Assembly: GCA_944474755.1 (NCBI GenBank)
Contig: OX104119.1
Coordinates: forward strand, 84,758,896-84,822,895
Direction: 5' to 3'
DNA length: 64,000 bases
Source of the DNA: Limnoperna fortunei
Taxonomy: Eukaryota > Mollusca > Bivalvia > Mytilida > Modiolidae
Shown one piece after another: positions 23,527 through 35,059 of the stretch; positions within the stretch are counted from its first letter, which is position 1; the number at the start of each line of letters is the position of its first letter. The notes below the pieces were generated by a model. That model saw only the letters and a list, made by a program, of their open reading frames with translations, made no database searches and was not told the DNA's origin. A program made the translations under genes and the position numbers.

Positions 23527-23763
23527 GTACAATGTAATCAGTAATTGTATAATTAATCTAAAGGCACTCTTTTAAATAACAAAGTAGACTATTGTATGAA
23601 AATCACAAATTGAATTATTCATTCTGTTTGTTTTCTATATTATTTGCAAGCTGTTCTGCAGAAAGTACTGGTTTTATATAGAGTATTCTAACTACCCTAC
23701 AGTAAGTGACGTTGAGTTACAACCTGAAGACACAAAACTAATTGTTTTGTATTCAATTTCCAT

Positions 23764-24170
23764 AATTACCCCTGATCGACAGAGTCATGGGTATATAGTG
23801 ATCCTTGTGTCCGTCCATCTGTTCGTACTTCAACATTTGGTTTCAGGATGACAATTCAAAAAGTGTTCATCCAATTTGAATGAAACTGGGATATTTTTGT
23901 ATATCAGGTTGATAACAGGCCTGTGTTGTGGAAATCCGTCATATTTGAAGGTCACAGTCCACAAAAAACTTTAGAAATGTTTACAAAAAAAAAGTTGTTT
24001 TCAGACAATAAGTCAAAAAGCTTGCATTAGGATAGAGTTTCATATTAGGTTTATCAGAAGCCTATCTATTTTGGGAGAAATCCATCAAATTTCATTTGCC
24101 AAAAAAGTTAGAAATTTTGACACACAAAAATGTTTCCAAACAATAACTCAAAAATTTTGCATTTGATTTC
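23764..24170 (+). mobile_element. Family D element, decayed
   Basis: TACCCCTGATCGACAGAGTC/ATGGGTATATAG start, GTCCGTCCATCTGTTCGTA, and two diverged family D units. The 3' end is lost and the copy abuts a truncated SINE on the minus strand. Confidence 0.7.
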
Positions 24171-24173
24171 AAT

Positions 24174-24275
24174 GTTTGTTTAACACCACTTTCAACAATT
24201 TTTCAGCTATATCATGGCTCCAGTTTTTATTGGGGGAGGAAGCCGAAGTGCCCATACCCAGAGAGAACCCCACAA
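24174..24275 (-). mobile_element. SINE family 1, 5'-truncated
   Basis: Only the 3' half is present: TTTCAGCTATATCATGGC and TTTTATTGGGGGAGGAAGCC in inverted orientation. Confidence 0.8.
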
Positions 24276-24601
24276 TTCGGTGCATGCCCCGGTTTTACAG
24301 AATGCCTAGCAATATCCAGTTGGGGAACTTTATGGATTGTTGGTAACTTCTCTGAAATGTAGGTCTAAACTTGAAAGAGAGGCCCGTGTATGAAAAAATT
24401 GATTACTTGTTATCTCAGACATATTAACAGACCTCCATAATTCCTCGTTTATGACACTCTATTTGAGGCTAATCATTATTTAAATTTTTCTAAATTTTTC
24501 GTCATACTCCTTTGCCAAACAAAAACGAAAAGACTTAGAAAGGGTGCTAATGTTGAAACAATATTTGATTAAGTCAGATGCAGAGTGCAATTGTTTTTTT
24601 T

Positions 24602-27134
24602 AGCTCACCTGTCCCGAAGGGTCATGTGAGCTATTGCCGTCACTTGGCGTCCGTCGTCTGTCTGTTCAACTTTTCAAAAATATTCTTCTCTGAAACCACT
24701 TGACAGAATGCAACCAAACTTGATATGGTTGTTGCTTAGCATGTCCTTTACCTAACTATCATTTGGATTTTTGATTCGTAAAAAAACATGGTCGCCATGG
24801 CTAAAAATAGAACAGGGGGGTCAAAATACAGTTTTTGGCTCATACTAGTAGTTCAAAAAGTATTATAGATACAGGAAAACCAAAGAGACCTTCCTTCTTC
24901 AGCATCAAAAGCTCTACAAAACACTGCACTTGGTCAAAGTCGTATGACGACTCCTTTTAGGAGTTATTGCCCTTTAATTGTCGAAATTGATGATTTTTGC
25001 CATTTTTGCCTCAAAATCTTGACAATTATTAGAACTAGAGAAAAAGTTAGCTTTGTTTAATTGTTCTGCTCTATTAGAGCTACAAAAATGTCTTTAGGGT
25101 CAAGATTGTCTGATAAACCGTTTAAGAGTTATTCCACTTAAACTGTTTTTTTTAATCGGTTTTAATTGATTGTTAAAAATCTTCTCCTCTGAAACCACTG
25201 AAAGTACTGCTTTGAAACTTTGTACACATTATCCGTCAAATGTCTTCAACCAAGTTTGCACAAACCATGGCCGCAGATTAAAAATAGAACGGGGAGGGGG
25301 GGGTCAAAAATACAGTTTTTATGCCCCCGCGACGACATGTCGGGGGCATTAAGTTTTACTCATGTCCGTCCGTACGTACGTACGTACGTACGTCCGAACA
25401 AATTTCCGTCAAGCTTTTCTCAGAAACCGTACATGAGAACAATTTTAAATTTGGCAGAGTGGTTCAGTATCACAAGTTGTACGTCCTAAGCGACTTTCAG
25501 ACCTGTCGGACAACTACTTCCTGTTTGCGACTGGGCCGATATGAAAATGTGTTAACATGAGTATGAAAATTTCCGTCAAGCTTTTCTCAGAAACCGTACA
25601 TCAGAACAATTTGAAATTTGGCAGGGTGGTTCAGTATCACAAGTTGTACGTCCTAAGCGACTTTCAGACCTGTCGGACAACTACTTCCTGTTTGCGACTG
25701 GGCCGATATGAAAATGTGTAAACATGAGTATGAAAATTTCCGTCAAGCTTTTCTCAGAAACCGTACATCAGAACAATTTGAAATTTGGCAGGGTGGTTCA
25801 GTATCACAAGTTGTAAGTCCTAAGCGACTTTCAGACCTGTCGGACAACTACTTCCTGTTTGCGACTGGGCCGATATGAAAATGTGTTAACATGAGTATGA
25901 AAATTTCCGTCAAGCTTTTCTCAGAAACCGTACATCAGAACAATTTGAAATTTGGCAGGGTGGTTCAGTATCACAAGTTGTACGTCCTAAGCGACTTTCA
26001 GATCTGTCGGACAACTACTTCCTGTTTGCGACTGGGTCGATATGAAAATGTGTTAACATGAGTATGAAAATTTCTGTCAAGCTTTTCTCAGAAACCGTAC
26101 ATCAGCACAATTTGAAATTTGGCAGGGTGGTTCAGTATCACAAGTTGTACGTCCTATGCGACTTTCAGACCTGTCGCACAACTACTTCCTGTTTGCGACT
26201 GGGCCGATATGAAAATGTGTTAACATGAGTATGAAAATTTCCGTCAAGCTTTTCTCAGAAACCGTACATCAGCACAATTTGAAATTTGGCAGGGTGGTTC
26301 AGTATCACAAGTTGTAGGTCCTAAGCGACTTTCAGACCTGTCGGACAACTACTTCCTGTTTGGGACTTCATTTAGCGGGGGCATCCGTGTCCCATGGACA
26401 CTCTTCAATTTTTGGCTTATAGTTATGACAGATACCGGAAAACTGAAGAGACCAGCCTTATCAGCATCGAAAGCTCTACAAAACACTCCATTGTGTCGAA
26501 GTTGTATGATGACTCCTTGTAGGAGTTATTGCCCTTTAATTGTCGAAATTGATTATTTTTGCTATTTTGCCACAAAATCTTGAAAATTTTAAGAACTGGA
26601 GAAAAAGTTAGCATTGCTTAATTGTTCTGCTCTATGAGGGCTACAAAAATGACTTAGGGTCAAGATTGTCTGATTAACCGTTTAGGAATTATTCTTTTAG
26701 AACATTTTTTTTAATGAATTTTAATCGATTTTAAAAAGTCTTCTCCTCTGACCAATGAAAGGACTGCTTTGAAACATTGCACACATCATCTTTAGGATGT
26801 CCTGTACCAAAATTGTGCAAATCATTACAGCTGACTACCTACATACATGTAGCTACGTTGGCTTAAAATATAAAGGGGAGGAGGGGGGGGGGGGGGGTCA
26901 AGGGAGTTTTTTGCTGATAGTTAAAAAAGTGTAACAGGTACAGCAAATTTCAAGTGAACTTCCCTCCTAAGCATCAAAAGCTCCTCCTTATAGGAGTTAT
27001 TTCCCTTAAAAGGTCAAAATTAATGACTTTTTCACAAGTGTTGGTCGATTCCTTATAGGAACTAAATTCTATATAAAAAGGGGTAGTTTGGTTTCAGGTT
27101 CAGGTGAGTGATACAGGCTCCTGGGAGCCACTAG
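24602..27134 (+). mobile_element. Family A element carrying a nested family B copy
   Basis: The 5' hairpin AGCTCACCTGTCCCGAAGGG/TCATGTGAGCT is followed by GGCGTCCGTCGTC. The internal units with GGAGTTATTGCCCTTTAATT recur on both sides of the inserted family B element at 25321-26402. The 3' end is CAGGTGAGTGATACA, hairpin GGCTCCTGGGAGCC, ACTAG. A G-run of 15 lies near 26882. No coding capacity. Confidence 0.85.
25321..26402 (+). mobile_element. Family B hairpin-ended element with six 167-bp units (copy 1)
   Basis: The 5' hairpin is ATGCCCCCGCGACGACATGT/CGGGGGCAT, then CATGTCCGTCCGTACGTACG. Six head-to-tail units follow (AATTTCCGTCAAGCTTTTCT, CAGTATCACAAGTTGTACGT, ACTACTTCCTGTTTGCGACT). The 3' end is GCGGGGGCATCC, palindrome GTGTCCCATGGACAC. 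Apparent protein frames here are repeat artefacts. Confidence 0.9.
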
Positions 27135-27311
27135 CTTATATACACCGACAACTTTCAACCATATAGTTGCATATAACAAAGAATTTATTTAAAAACTGCT
27201 TAATTCAATCAAATTTACCGTGTCTGTGACGGATTTGTAAAAAAAGGTAATAACAAATGTGCCTCTCGCTTCGAAACAACTATGTATTAAACACATGCTA
27301 AATGAATGATG

Positions 27312-27574
27312 TATTGTTATTTAAATGGTGTTTTAACGTCTCTTTCAGCAACTTTTCACCTATGTCATGGTGTTCATTTTCAATTGGGGAGGAATCTGGG
27401 GTACTAGAGAAAACCTCTGACTTTTGGTAGGAAAACAGGCAATACTTGTCAATTAAGAATGGTGTCGAGTACACCCTGCCCACAGTGAGACTCAAACCCT
27501 CAACCTCAGTTTTGACAGACCACATGATCAATAGTAGACAAACAAACACAACCTCTCAGCCATCCAGGCCCCTG
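27312..27574 (-). mobile_element. SINE family 1, diverged full length
   Basis: All family 1 blocks are present in inverted orientation with many substitutions, from GGTGTTTTAACGTC to TCTCAGCCATCCAGGCCCC. Confidence 0.8.
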
Positions 27575-28310
27575 AACGATGTAAACTGATGTTCAAACTG
27601 GTAGAATTGTTGGGATCTCGAAATTTAACAACTGCTATGCCAAACTACTTTTAATTATATTAGAGGTAGCAGAAACCAAGATGTCTGGTGGAGAGCAATG
27701 CCAAACAGTGTTTCTGGTCAATTATTAATTGGATAAACCAGTCTCGTTGAACCAATATAGCAAGCTTGCATGAGGACATTGGGATTGGCTTTGGAGCCAG
27801 TCTGATCAAGATCAAGAACACTATTACTAAAAATATAAAAACAGTTTCCAGTCAATACTTTAGTTTGGATAAACATAAATCTTGCCGAAACTTTGCATAT
27901 AGCAAGTTCAATACATAAAGATTTAGCTTGGGATTGGATTTGTGGCCCGTGAAGTCAAGGTCACTTTTACTAAAAGTAGAAAATTATTTAAGCTTAATCT
28001 AATACTAAAATTTATTGTTACACTGTTTAAAATCTGGTTTTGTTGCATGTCCACATTTGTTGTCCACATTTGTTGTCTATAATATTTTTAATTTTCAATA
28101 ATTTTACCTACAAAGTATTTACCATTTCCCCCTCACCAACACAATTACGATCGGATATAACTTTACATATGTTCAAGCAGTCTGTCCATGACTGAACAAA
28201 ATTGCTAATTTTGAAACTTACTTTTATTTGGCTATTATTTAACGTCCTTTTCATACAAACGATACTTACAATTGGCTTATATTCCTGATCATTAAAAACT
28301 TTTATTACAG

Positions 28311-28574
28311 TTCAATTTACATCGGATCTCAAGGTGGTTTCACTATCATGCATGGTAGGCCAAACAATAACATTGCAATGTACAACTAAAGGAGGGAAAG
28401 GAGAAGTGAAGTGGAGAAAAGACGAAGCTGAAATTGATAACTCAAATAGAATGATTATTGGAAAACAAGGAGTAGAACACACTCTAACTATTGAGGGTGC
28501 CACACTTGGTGATTCAGGAAAATATACCATTTACTGTGGAAAAGAAGAACGTAGTCTGAAAGTAGAAATACAAG
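28311..28574 (+). CDS. Exon 7: immunoglobulin-like domain
   Basis: The acceptor is TTTTATTACAG and the donor is CAAG|GTGGGT (264 nt, phase 1-1, about 88 residues, a complete Ig module). The I-set or V-like pattern is clear. It has a strand-B cysteine in ITLQC, a strand-C tryptophan in VKWRKD, an L-x-I strand E (HTLTIEGA), the DSGKYTIYC motif with the strand-F cysteine, and a G strand RSLKVEIQ. Its position after the transmembrane exons predicts a cytoplasmic Ig domain, as in muscle I-set proteins. Alternatively the transmembrane exons are skipped in some isoforms. The domain call is firm; the topology is inferred. Confidence 0.88.
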
Positions 28575-28784
28575 GTGGGTATAATGTGTATATTCATTGA
28601 ATTATTGATGTTGCATAATGCCCAGCAAGCTATAATTCAGCAATATTAAGCAAGAGAAAAAAACGAAGTGGGAAGAAACATGAATTGTCACTACATATGA
28701 TAAACATATTGTGATATTGTTACAGTACTTGAGATTGAAAACGCAACACTTTTATCAATCCGTCAGCGTTCCGTCAGCATTCCA

Positions 28785-28925
28785 AAATCCGTCAGCAATC
28801 AGTTATCAATCAGTCAGATCAGTCAAATCGTTCCCAATCTGTCCATCCGTCAATTGACGGATTTGGAACGATTTGACTGATCTGACGGATTGATTTGGAC
28901 TGATTGCTCCAATCCGTCCATTCAA
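28785..28925. repeat. Fold-back palindrome, about 140 bp
   Basis: Arms TCAGATCAGTCAAATCGTTC and GAACGATTTGACTGATCTGA meet at the centre CCGTCAATTGACGG; CCGTCAGCAATCAG-like and CTGATTGCTCCAATCCG-like sequence extends outward. Confidence 0.85.
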
Positions 28926-29226
28926 CTTCCGGTTAGTAAAATTAATATTTCGAAATGTGAAAATTCGTTTCACTCGCAAATATTAGAAGTATAAAAATGT
29001 CAACTATTATGTCCTCATTGATGAATCGTTTTACCTAATAATAAGGGTAAAACTGGTCTAAAGTTATAACTAAAAAAAATGGAAATTCCCCCAGTCTATT
29101 ACTAATGCATCTGTGACGAAATATAAACATTACATAGTGTCAATTTATTAACAAAATAATTAAAATAAAGTAAATTTAAAAACATATATAAATAATTAAA
29201 AAAAGAAATGAAAAAAAACCACACAC

Positions 29227-29999
29227 ACAAATTCAAACTAGAGTAAAAACACATGTGAGCAATGCTCACCATTGATACCCCCCGCTTCACAATTACTTTG
29301 AAAATTCAGGTGTTCTTAATTATGAAATTGAAACTTTATCTAGTTAAACGTGAAGGCGAAATTGCAGATAATACACGTATCCCTCCCCAATCCCCCAAAG
29401 AATGGCATCTCCTATGTCAATGACAAAGTCCATGTTTTTCTATGGCAAACCTCCAATAATATTCTGATCAAAATGTTTAATATCCAATGCACAATGGCAA
29501 TATGTGACCAAGATTCTATATAAGTTTCAGCAAATTCCATTCAGTGGTGTAGGAGGAATTGCAAATAAAAGATGGGTATCCCATTATGTTCATTACATAC
29601 TCCATGTTTTTCTATGGGAAACCCCAAATATCATTCCGATCAAAATGTTAAATATCTCCTGCACAATGGCACTATGTGACATGGATTCTGTGTAAGTTTC
29701 AACAAATTCCATTCATTGGTGTAGGAATGAGTTGCACATAAGAGATGGGTATCCCTTATGTCCATGACAAAGTCAATGTTTTTCTATGGGAAACCCCAAA
29801 TATCATTCCAATCGAAATAATAAATATCTCCTGCACAATGGCCCTATGTGACATGGATTCTATGTAAGTTTCAACATATTCCATTCAGTGGTGTAGGAGG
29901 AGTTGCACATAAGACATGAGGACCCCTTAGGTCAATGACGGACGGACGGACGGACACCATGAAAACTATATACCCCCCGCTTTTCAAGCGGAGGGTATA
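29227..29999 (-). mobile_element. Family F hairpin-ended element
   Basis: On the minus strand it starts at 29999 with the hairpin TATACCCTCCGCTTGAAAAG/CGGGGGGTATA followed by GGTGTCCGTCCGTCCGTCCG. At least three 155-bp units follow (TTCTATGGGAAACCCCAAAT, GTGGTGTAGGAGGAGTTGCA). Same layout as families A-E, different sequence. Confidence 0.75.
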
Positions 30000-30194
30000 A
30001 AAATATTTGACCTCGCATGCCAAGGCGTACATCTCGTATTTGTCTTCGAAAAGTTTTAAAGCGGAAAAAGCGAGAAACACGAAAAATGTGAAAGCGAAAT
30101 CGTAACATTTTTTTCACTTCGTCTTTCCGCGTTAGCATTGTATGTATTTTTGGAGTTTTTTTAACACTATTTTCAAAAATTATATTAGTTTATA

Positions 30195-30380
30195 TAAATT
30201 GACGTTGAGTGTTTATAGTGAAGAGCTGGAGTACCCAACGAAACGGCAAACCTTCGACAGGAAAGCTGGTGCTCTTTGCAAATTTATAGAGATGAGTCGA
30301 GCACACCATCTCACTGTAAGGAATCGAACAGACAACTTGGTGATCAATCCTGCTACCTTAACCTCCGAGGTCGAGGTATT
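30195..30380 (-). mobile_element. SINE family 1, strongly diverged
   Basis: Inverted remnants GAGCTGGAGTACCC, GAGTCGAGCACACCATCTCA, CACTGTAAGGAATCGAACAG and CTACCTTAACC align with the family 1 body and head. Confidence 0.55.
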
Positions 30381-30450
30381 TTTATTGTAAACGCTTGAAA
30401 AGATCATTTGTCGTGGTTTGATCAGTTTTCTTTTTTTGCCACAGTTCTAT

Positions 30451-30709
30451 GTTGTTTGTTTGTTTTTTTGATGATGTTTAACGCCACTTTCAGCAATTTT
30501 TCAGCTATATCATGGCATCCAGTTTTTATTAGTGGAGGAAGCCGGAGTACCAGGAGAAAACCCCCGACCTGCAGTAGGAAAACTGGCAATCCTTGTCAAT
30601 TAAGATTGGAGTCGAGTACACCCTGCCTGCAGTGAGAATCGAACCCGCAATCTCAGTGTTGACAGACCACGAGATCAACAGTAGACGAATTACCTTGACC
30701 ACTTGGCCA
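30451..30709 (-). mobile_element. SINE family 1, nearly full length
   Basis: Inverted copy from (GTTT)n and GTTTAACGCCACTTTCAGCA to the A-box region CCTTGACCACTTGGCCAG; the first few bases of the head are missing. Confidence 0.88.
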
Positions 30710-31150
30710 GTTCCTATGAATTCCGGTGTATAATACTGAATAAGATTCAATACGACAAAATCGAAAACATCTATGTGTATATTTTATTCACTACCCCATA
30801 GTGTCACATGAATTTACACAGAATTAAATCAAGAATAAACTTATGTGCCACAGTTCCTAAGAATTCCGGTGTATACACATGTAATACTGAATAAGATTCA
30901 CGACAAAGGCGAAATCATCTATTTATATATTTTATTCACTATCTCATTGTTTCACACGAATTTGCACATAATAAAATCTCAAATAAAGAATAAACTTATG
31001 TGCCACAATTCCTAAGAGTTCCTGTGTATAATACTGAATATGATTTACAACAAAAGCGAAAACATCTATTTATATATTTTATTCACTATATATCTCATTG
31101 TGTCGCATGAATTTACACAGAATTAAATCTCAAATAAAGATTGAACTACT
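30710..31150. repeat. Three-unit tandem repeat, about 143-156 bp per unit
   Basis: GTTCCTAAGAATTCCGGTGT, ATACTGAATAAGATTCA, TATATTTTATTCACTA and GAATAAACTTATGTGCCACA recur three times in the same order. Confidence 0.8.
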
Positions 31151-31364
31151 AACCGTGTTTGTATATCGAAGTTTATGAGTTAAATATGCGAACATGTGAG
31201 CGGAATGTAAAAATCTATTCTGCTTTCGCATTTTAGCCGTCGCAATTTGTTTATTTTACGATGTCTGTTAAAGTCATTCCACAATTAATGATATATAAGT
31301 ATAAATGGTTTCCTTTAAATTCGGAAGTACTTGAAATTAGTTACTAGATTTAACAGAGCTGACC

Positions 31365-31605
31365 AGCGCGCCCTCAGTTGGCGGACATGGGATGTCCTCT
31401 GGTTTTTTTTTTTTTTTTGGGGGGGGGGGGGGGGAGAGGTTGGTGGTTCAGTTCATATTTAAATTGCCGCGAACCATAGTGACCTGTTTAGAGAGTTTCA
31501 CGCTTCTTGCATGACAAAAAAGTAAAGCTTACGCCCCAACCCATACCCCGTATTTTTCAAGTGGAATTCAAAATTTTTGCCCTTTCTTTGTCTTTCTCTA
31601 ATTTA
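31365..31605 (+). mobile_element. SINE family 2, diverged fragment
   Basis: Shares GAACCATAGTGACCTGTTTA, GAGAGTTTCACGCTTCTTGC and TATTTTTCAAGTGG with family 2 in order. It is interrupted by a T16/G18 homopolymer run at 31405-31434. Confidence 0.6.
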
Positions 31606-31608
31606 TTG

Positions 31609-31862
31609 ATGGTGCCGAGTGGTGATGTTAGTTCATCAACTATTGATCACGTGGTCTGTCAACACTGAGGTTGCGGGTTCGAGTCTCGCTGCGGGCAGGG
31701 TGCACTCGACTTAATTGAAAGGGATCCAGTTTTCCTACTGAAGGTCGGGGGTTTTTTTTCTTCTGGTACTCCGGCTTCCTCCTCAAATAAAAACTGGATG
31801 CCATGATATAGCTGAAAACTTGCTGAAAGTGGGTTAAACAATATTTAAATAAGCAAACAAAT
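31609..31862 (+). mobile_element. SINE family 1
   Basis: Head GGTGCCGAGTGGTGATGTTA, B box GGTTCGAGTCTC, body CTCCGGCTTCCTCCTCAAAT, tail TAGCTGAAAACTTGCTGAAA. Confidence 0.85.
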
Positions 31863-32158
31863 TTAATTGATTTATATTTAACTTATTCTCGTCATGAATA
31901 AAGTTGAAATACTCTCGCTGAAAGAAAAGCAAAGAATCAATCAATACAATAAGTTATTGTTCAAATTGAATGACACTCTTTTAAAGGGCAAGTTTTAAAA
32001 AGATTTGTGTTTCATATATATGACATATATAATGACAATGTTAAGACCTAAAGAATTAATGACGTTTTGTTAAAAAAAAAATATTTTGTACGTGTCTATC
32101 TGTAACACATTTTTACCCTTAACTTCAGTATTCGCAGACAATTCTCCCCTGCGTTATT

Positions 32159-32348
32159 GGGGCCTAGGTGGCTGATTGGTTAGTCATCTACTAGTTATCA
32201 CATGCCTGTCAACAGGTTGCGGATTTTCGAACGACTGCAGATAGGGTGCACCCGACTCCACTTTAATTGACAAAAGACTGTCGGTTTTAACCTGTACTCC
32301 GGCTTCCTCCCACCCCACCCCCAATAAAAAATGGACGACATGAAACAA
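32159..32348 (+). mobile_element. SINE family 1, 3'-truncated
   Basis: Head GGGGCCTAGGTGGCTGATTG and body to AAAAATGGACGACATGAAAC; the ATAGCTGAAA tail is missing. Confidence 0.75.
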
Positions 32349-32699
32349 ATGAACAATCTAGCGTAATTGTATGTATACTTTTTTAAACAACTTTTATTGC
32401 CTGTCCAATAAAACTTAAGACAAGAATCGCAGTATATTTTGCAATAACACTTTTTGTTTAGTAAACAATGCGTTTTGTTTGACAATGCTTTCTCAACAGT
32501 TCAACAATTGTTTATACACAACAGTTTCATACTTGTATTTAAAAATGTTGTAGACTAAGGCATACATTTAAGTAACTAGTAATGATGTCAAAAAGAGGCC
32601 AGGTCCTTTCCTAAATGTAAAATAAATTTGTTACTGATTGGGGGAGTCGGGTCGGCTTAATATATGACAAAAAATATACATATAACAGGTCGCAAAAAT

Positions 32700-33578
32700 A
32701 AAAATAGGCCGAAGTTGAAAGGACCTTTCCAAAAGTTTGTGTTATTATTTGGATTGGTAAACCAATATGGCCACCACCGCAAGACTTAGTTTAACATAGG
32801 ACCCTATTGGAAAAAAGTTTAAAAGGGCTTCTTCTCTGAAACCCTTTAACAATCAAAACAAAGCTTACTAGCAATATTGTTGATAAGTTCCTTTATAAAG
32901 TTTATGTTTTCTATGCCAACTGGAAATTCAAAATGGCCGCCAACACAGGACTTAGTTAAACATAGGACCCAATGGGAAAAAGTTTTAAAAGGCTTCTTCT
33001 CTGAAACCAGTTAACCAATGGAAACAAAAACTTACTAGCAATATTGTTTGGATGATCCTTTATAAAGTTTATCTTTTTTATGCCAATTGGAAAATCAAAA
33101 TGGACGCTACCCCAGGACTTAGTTTAACATTGGACCATATGGGGAAAAGTTGAAACAGGGGTATTCTCTGAAACCAGTTAACCAATGTAAACAAAACTTA
33201 CTTCCAATATTATTTTGGATGGTCATTTATAAAGTTTGTGTTTTTTATGCCAATCGGAAAATCAAAATGGCCACAACAGCAGGACTTAGTTTAACATAGG
33301 ATCCTTTGGGAACAATTTTAAAAAGGCTTTTTCTCTAAAACCGGTTATGGCCACCACAGCATTACATAGATTAACAGTAGACCCTGTGGGAAGCAGTTTT
33401 ATTACGTTTTTTTTCTGAAACTGATTAACCAATGGAATCAAAACTTTCTAGTAACATTGTTTGGATGGTCCTCTTTTAAGTTTATTGAAAATTACAGGAC
33501 TTACTTTAACATTAGGGAAATGCCATCTTCATTGCCTATAAAATCAGGTGAGCGATACAGGCTCTTAAGAGCCTCTGG
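32700..33578 (+). mobile_element. Family A element, 5'-truncated
   Basis: About five family A units (AAAATGGCCGCCAACACAGG, TACTAGCAATATTGTTTGGA) end at AGGTGAGCGATACAG, hairpin GGCTCTTAAGAGCC, TCTGG. The 5' hairpin is absent. Confidence 0.75.
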
Positions 33579-33854
33579 TTTTTCTATAGTTTTCCTCGTA
33601 GAGTGAAAATGTTTTATGAAATGTTTGAATGTAAAGTCTTTTATGTAAGGGTTCTTTAATAAGTAAGTAGAGCTATAATCAGAAAACAATGCCACACACT
33701 AATTGTTTTACTTGACCAAGGAGGAAAAAACGTTACTTATTTAAAACCAGCAAATGTCAACTTTTTAATTTCATTACTCTTTATTGAATACATATGGGAT
33801 TTATTTTAAAGAATTTTACATTTCAGACATGCCTATTTGATGCAGAATATTACT

Positions 33855-34034
33855 GTGGCCGCAGTGGCCAAGTAGTTAATATAGATGGTCATCATTTATT
33901 GTTCACATGCCTGTCAACACATAGCTGCAGGTTTTAATCTTTCTGCAGGCATGGTTTGCTCGACTTCATTTTTTGTAGACAATGATTGCCAGTTTTCCTA
34001 CTAATTAGCTAGGGGTTTTCATCGGTACTCATGG
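33855..34034 (+). mobile_element. SINE family 1, 3'-truncated
   Basis: Head GTGGCCGCAGTGGCCAAGTA, diverged B box, and body to GGGGTTTTCATCGGTACTCA, where a family A fragment begins. Confidence 0.7.
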
Positions 34035-34573
34035 GAAATTCAAAAGGGCCGACACTGATTTTTACTAAGGACCCTGTGGAATTTATTTTTAAAAAGCTTC
34101 TTCTCTGACACAGGTTAACCAATTGAAACAGGACAGTATCAATATTGATTGGATGGTCCTATATGTTTTTTATGCAAATCAAACATTCAAAATGGCCGCC
34201 AATGAATACTTAGTTTAACATGGGACTCTAAGGAAAATATTTTAAAAAGGCTTCTGCTCTGAAACTGCTTAACCAATTGAAACATAACTTATCACCTGTA
34301 TTCATCGTATGGACCTCTATAAGGTTTATGTTTTTTATGCCAATTGGAAATTTAAAATGGCCACAGCCACAAGACTTAGTTTAACACAAGACTCCGAAAT
34401 TTCAAAAAAGCTTTTCATCTGAAACCAGTTAATCAATCAAAACACAGGTGACCAATTATTCGGAATACTTATGGGATGGTCCTCTACAAGTTTCCTCATA
34501 CTGGTTAGAGGAAAATGGCCACCATTACCATTTTGACTAGGTTTAGCACAGAACTCTATTTTCAAATGCCATA

Positions 34574-34980
34574 CTGGGAGGGTTCCCAGTGCTCGACCCA
34601 CAGAGCAGCCCAGCGCGTCTTTGGGTGGCAGATAGGTGAGACCCTCTCGTTGGGGGGTTGTCAGGTCATAATACGGAAAGCCTGAACGCAGACCATAGTG
34701 GTTAACTTGTTTGGAGAGTGCCACGCTTGTTGCATGATAAAGACCCCTTTTGTAGATTTCGAAAAAGAGTAGGCTCATTGTAGCCGCTACAAAAGGCTAA
34801 ATTTTTCGCCTCTACCAAAAACTCCATACTTTTCCAGTGGCACTGGCAGTCAAAATTGTATTCCCTGTGACCCATCCCACCCCATTTTCCGTTGATTTAT
34901 TGTTTGTTAACTTGTTCCCGTCCTGAATATAGCTGAAATACTGCTTGCTGGACGTAAAGCAGACATCCAATCAATCAATC
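34574..34980 (+). mobile_element. SINE family 2, full length with target-site duplication
   Basis: About 407 bp starting CTGGGAGGGTTCCCAGTGCT. Its 3' domain TGAATATAGCTGAAATACTG is related to the family 1 tail, followed by (AATC)n. It is flanked by the 10-bp direct repeat AAATGCCATA (34564-34573 and 34981-34990). Confidence 0.85.
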
Positions 34981-35059
34981 AAATGCCATATATTTTCTTA
35001 AACTGCAAAGCCCATTCAAGCCATATCATATATTAATGTTTATTGGATGGTTCTCTTAA

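Noticed and set aside
25170..25560. Overlapping frames of 60 to 89 codons
   Set aside because: They cover the family A and B repeats; the same frame reappears at 49036 in the other family B copy.
34437..34778. 113-codon minus-strand frame
   Set aside because: It spans the junction of a family A relic and SINE family 2; no coding evidence.
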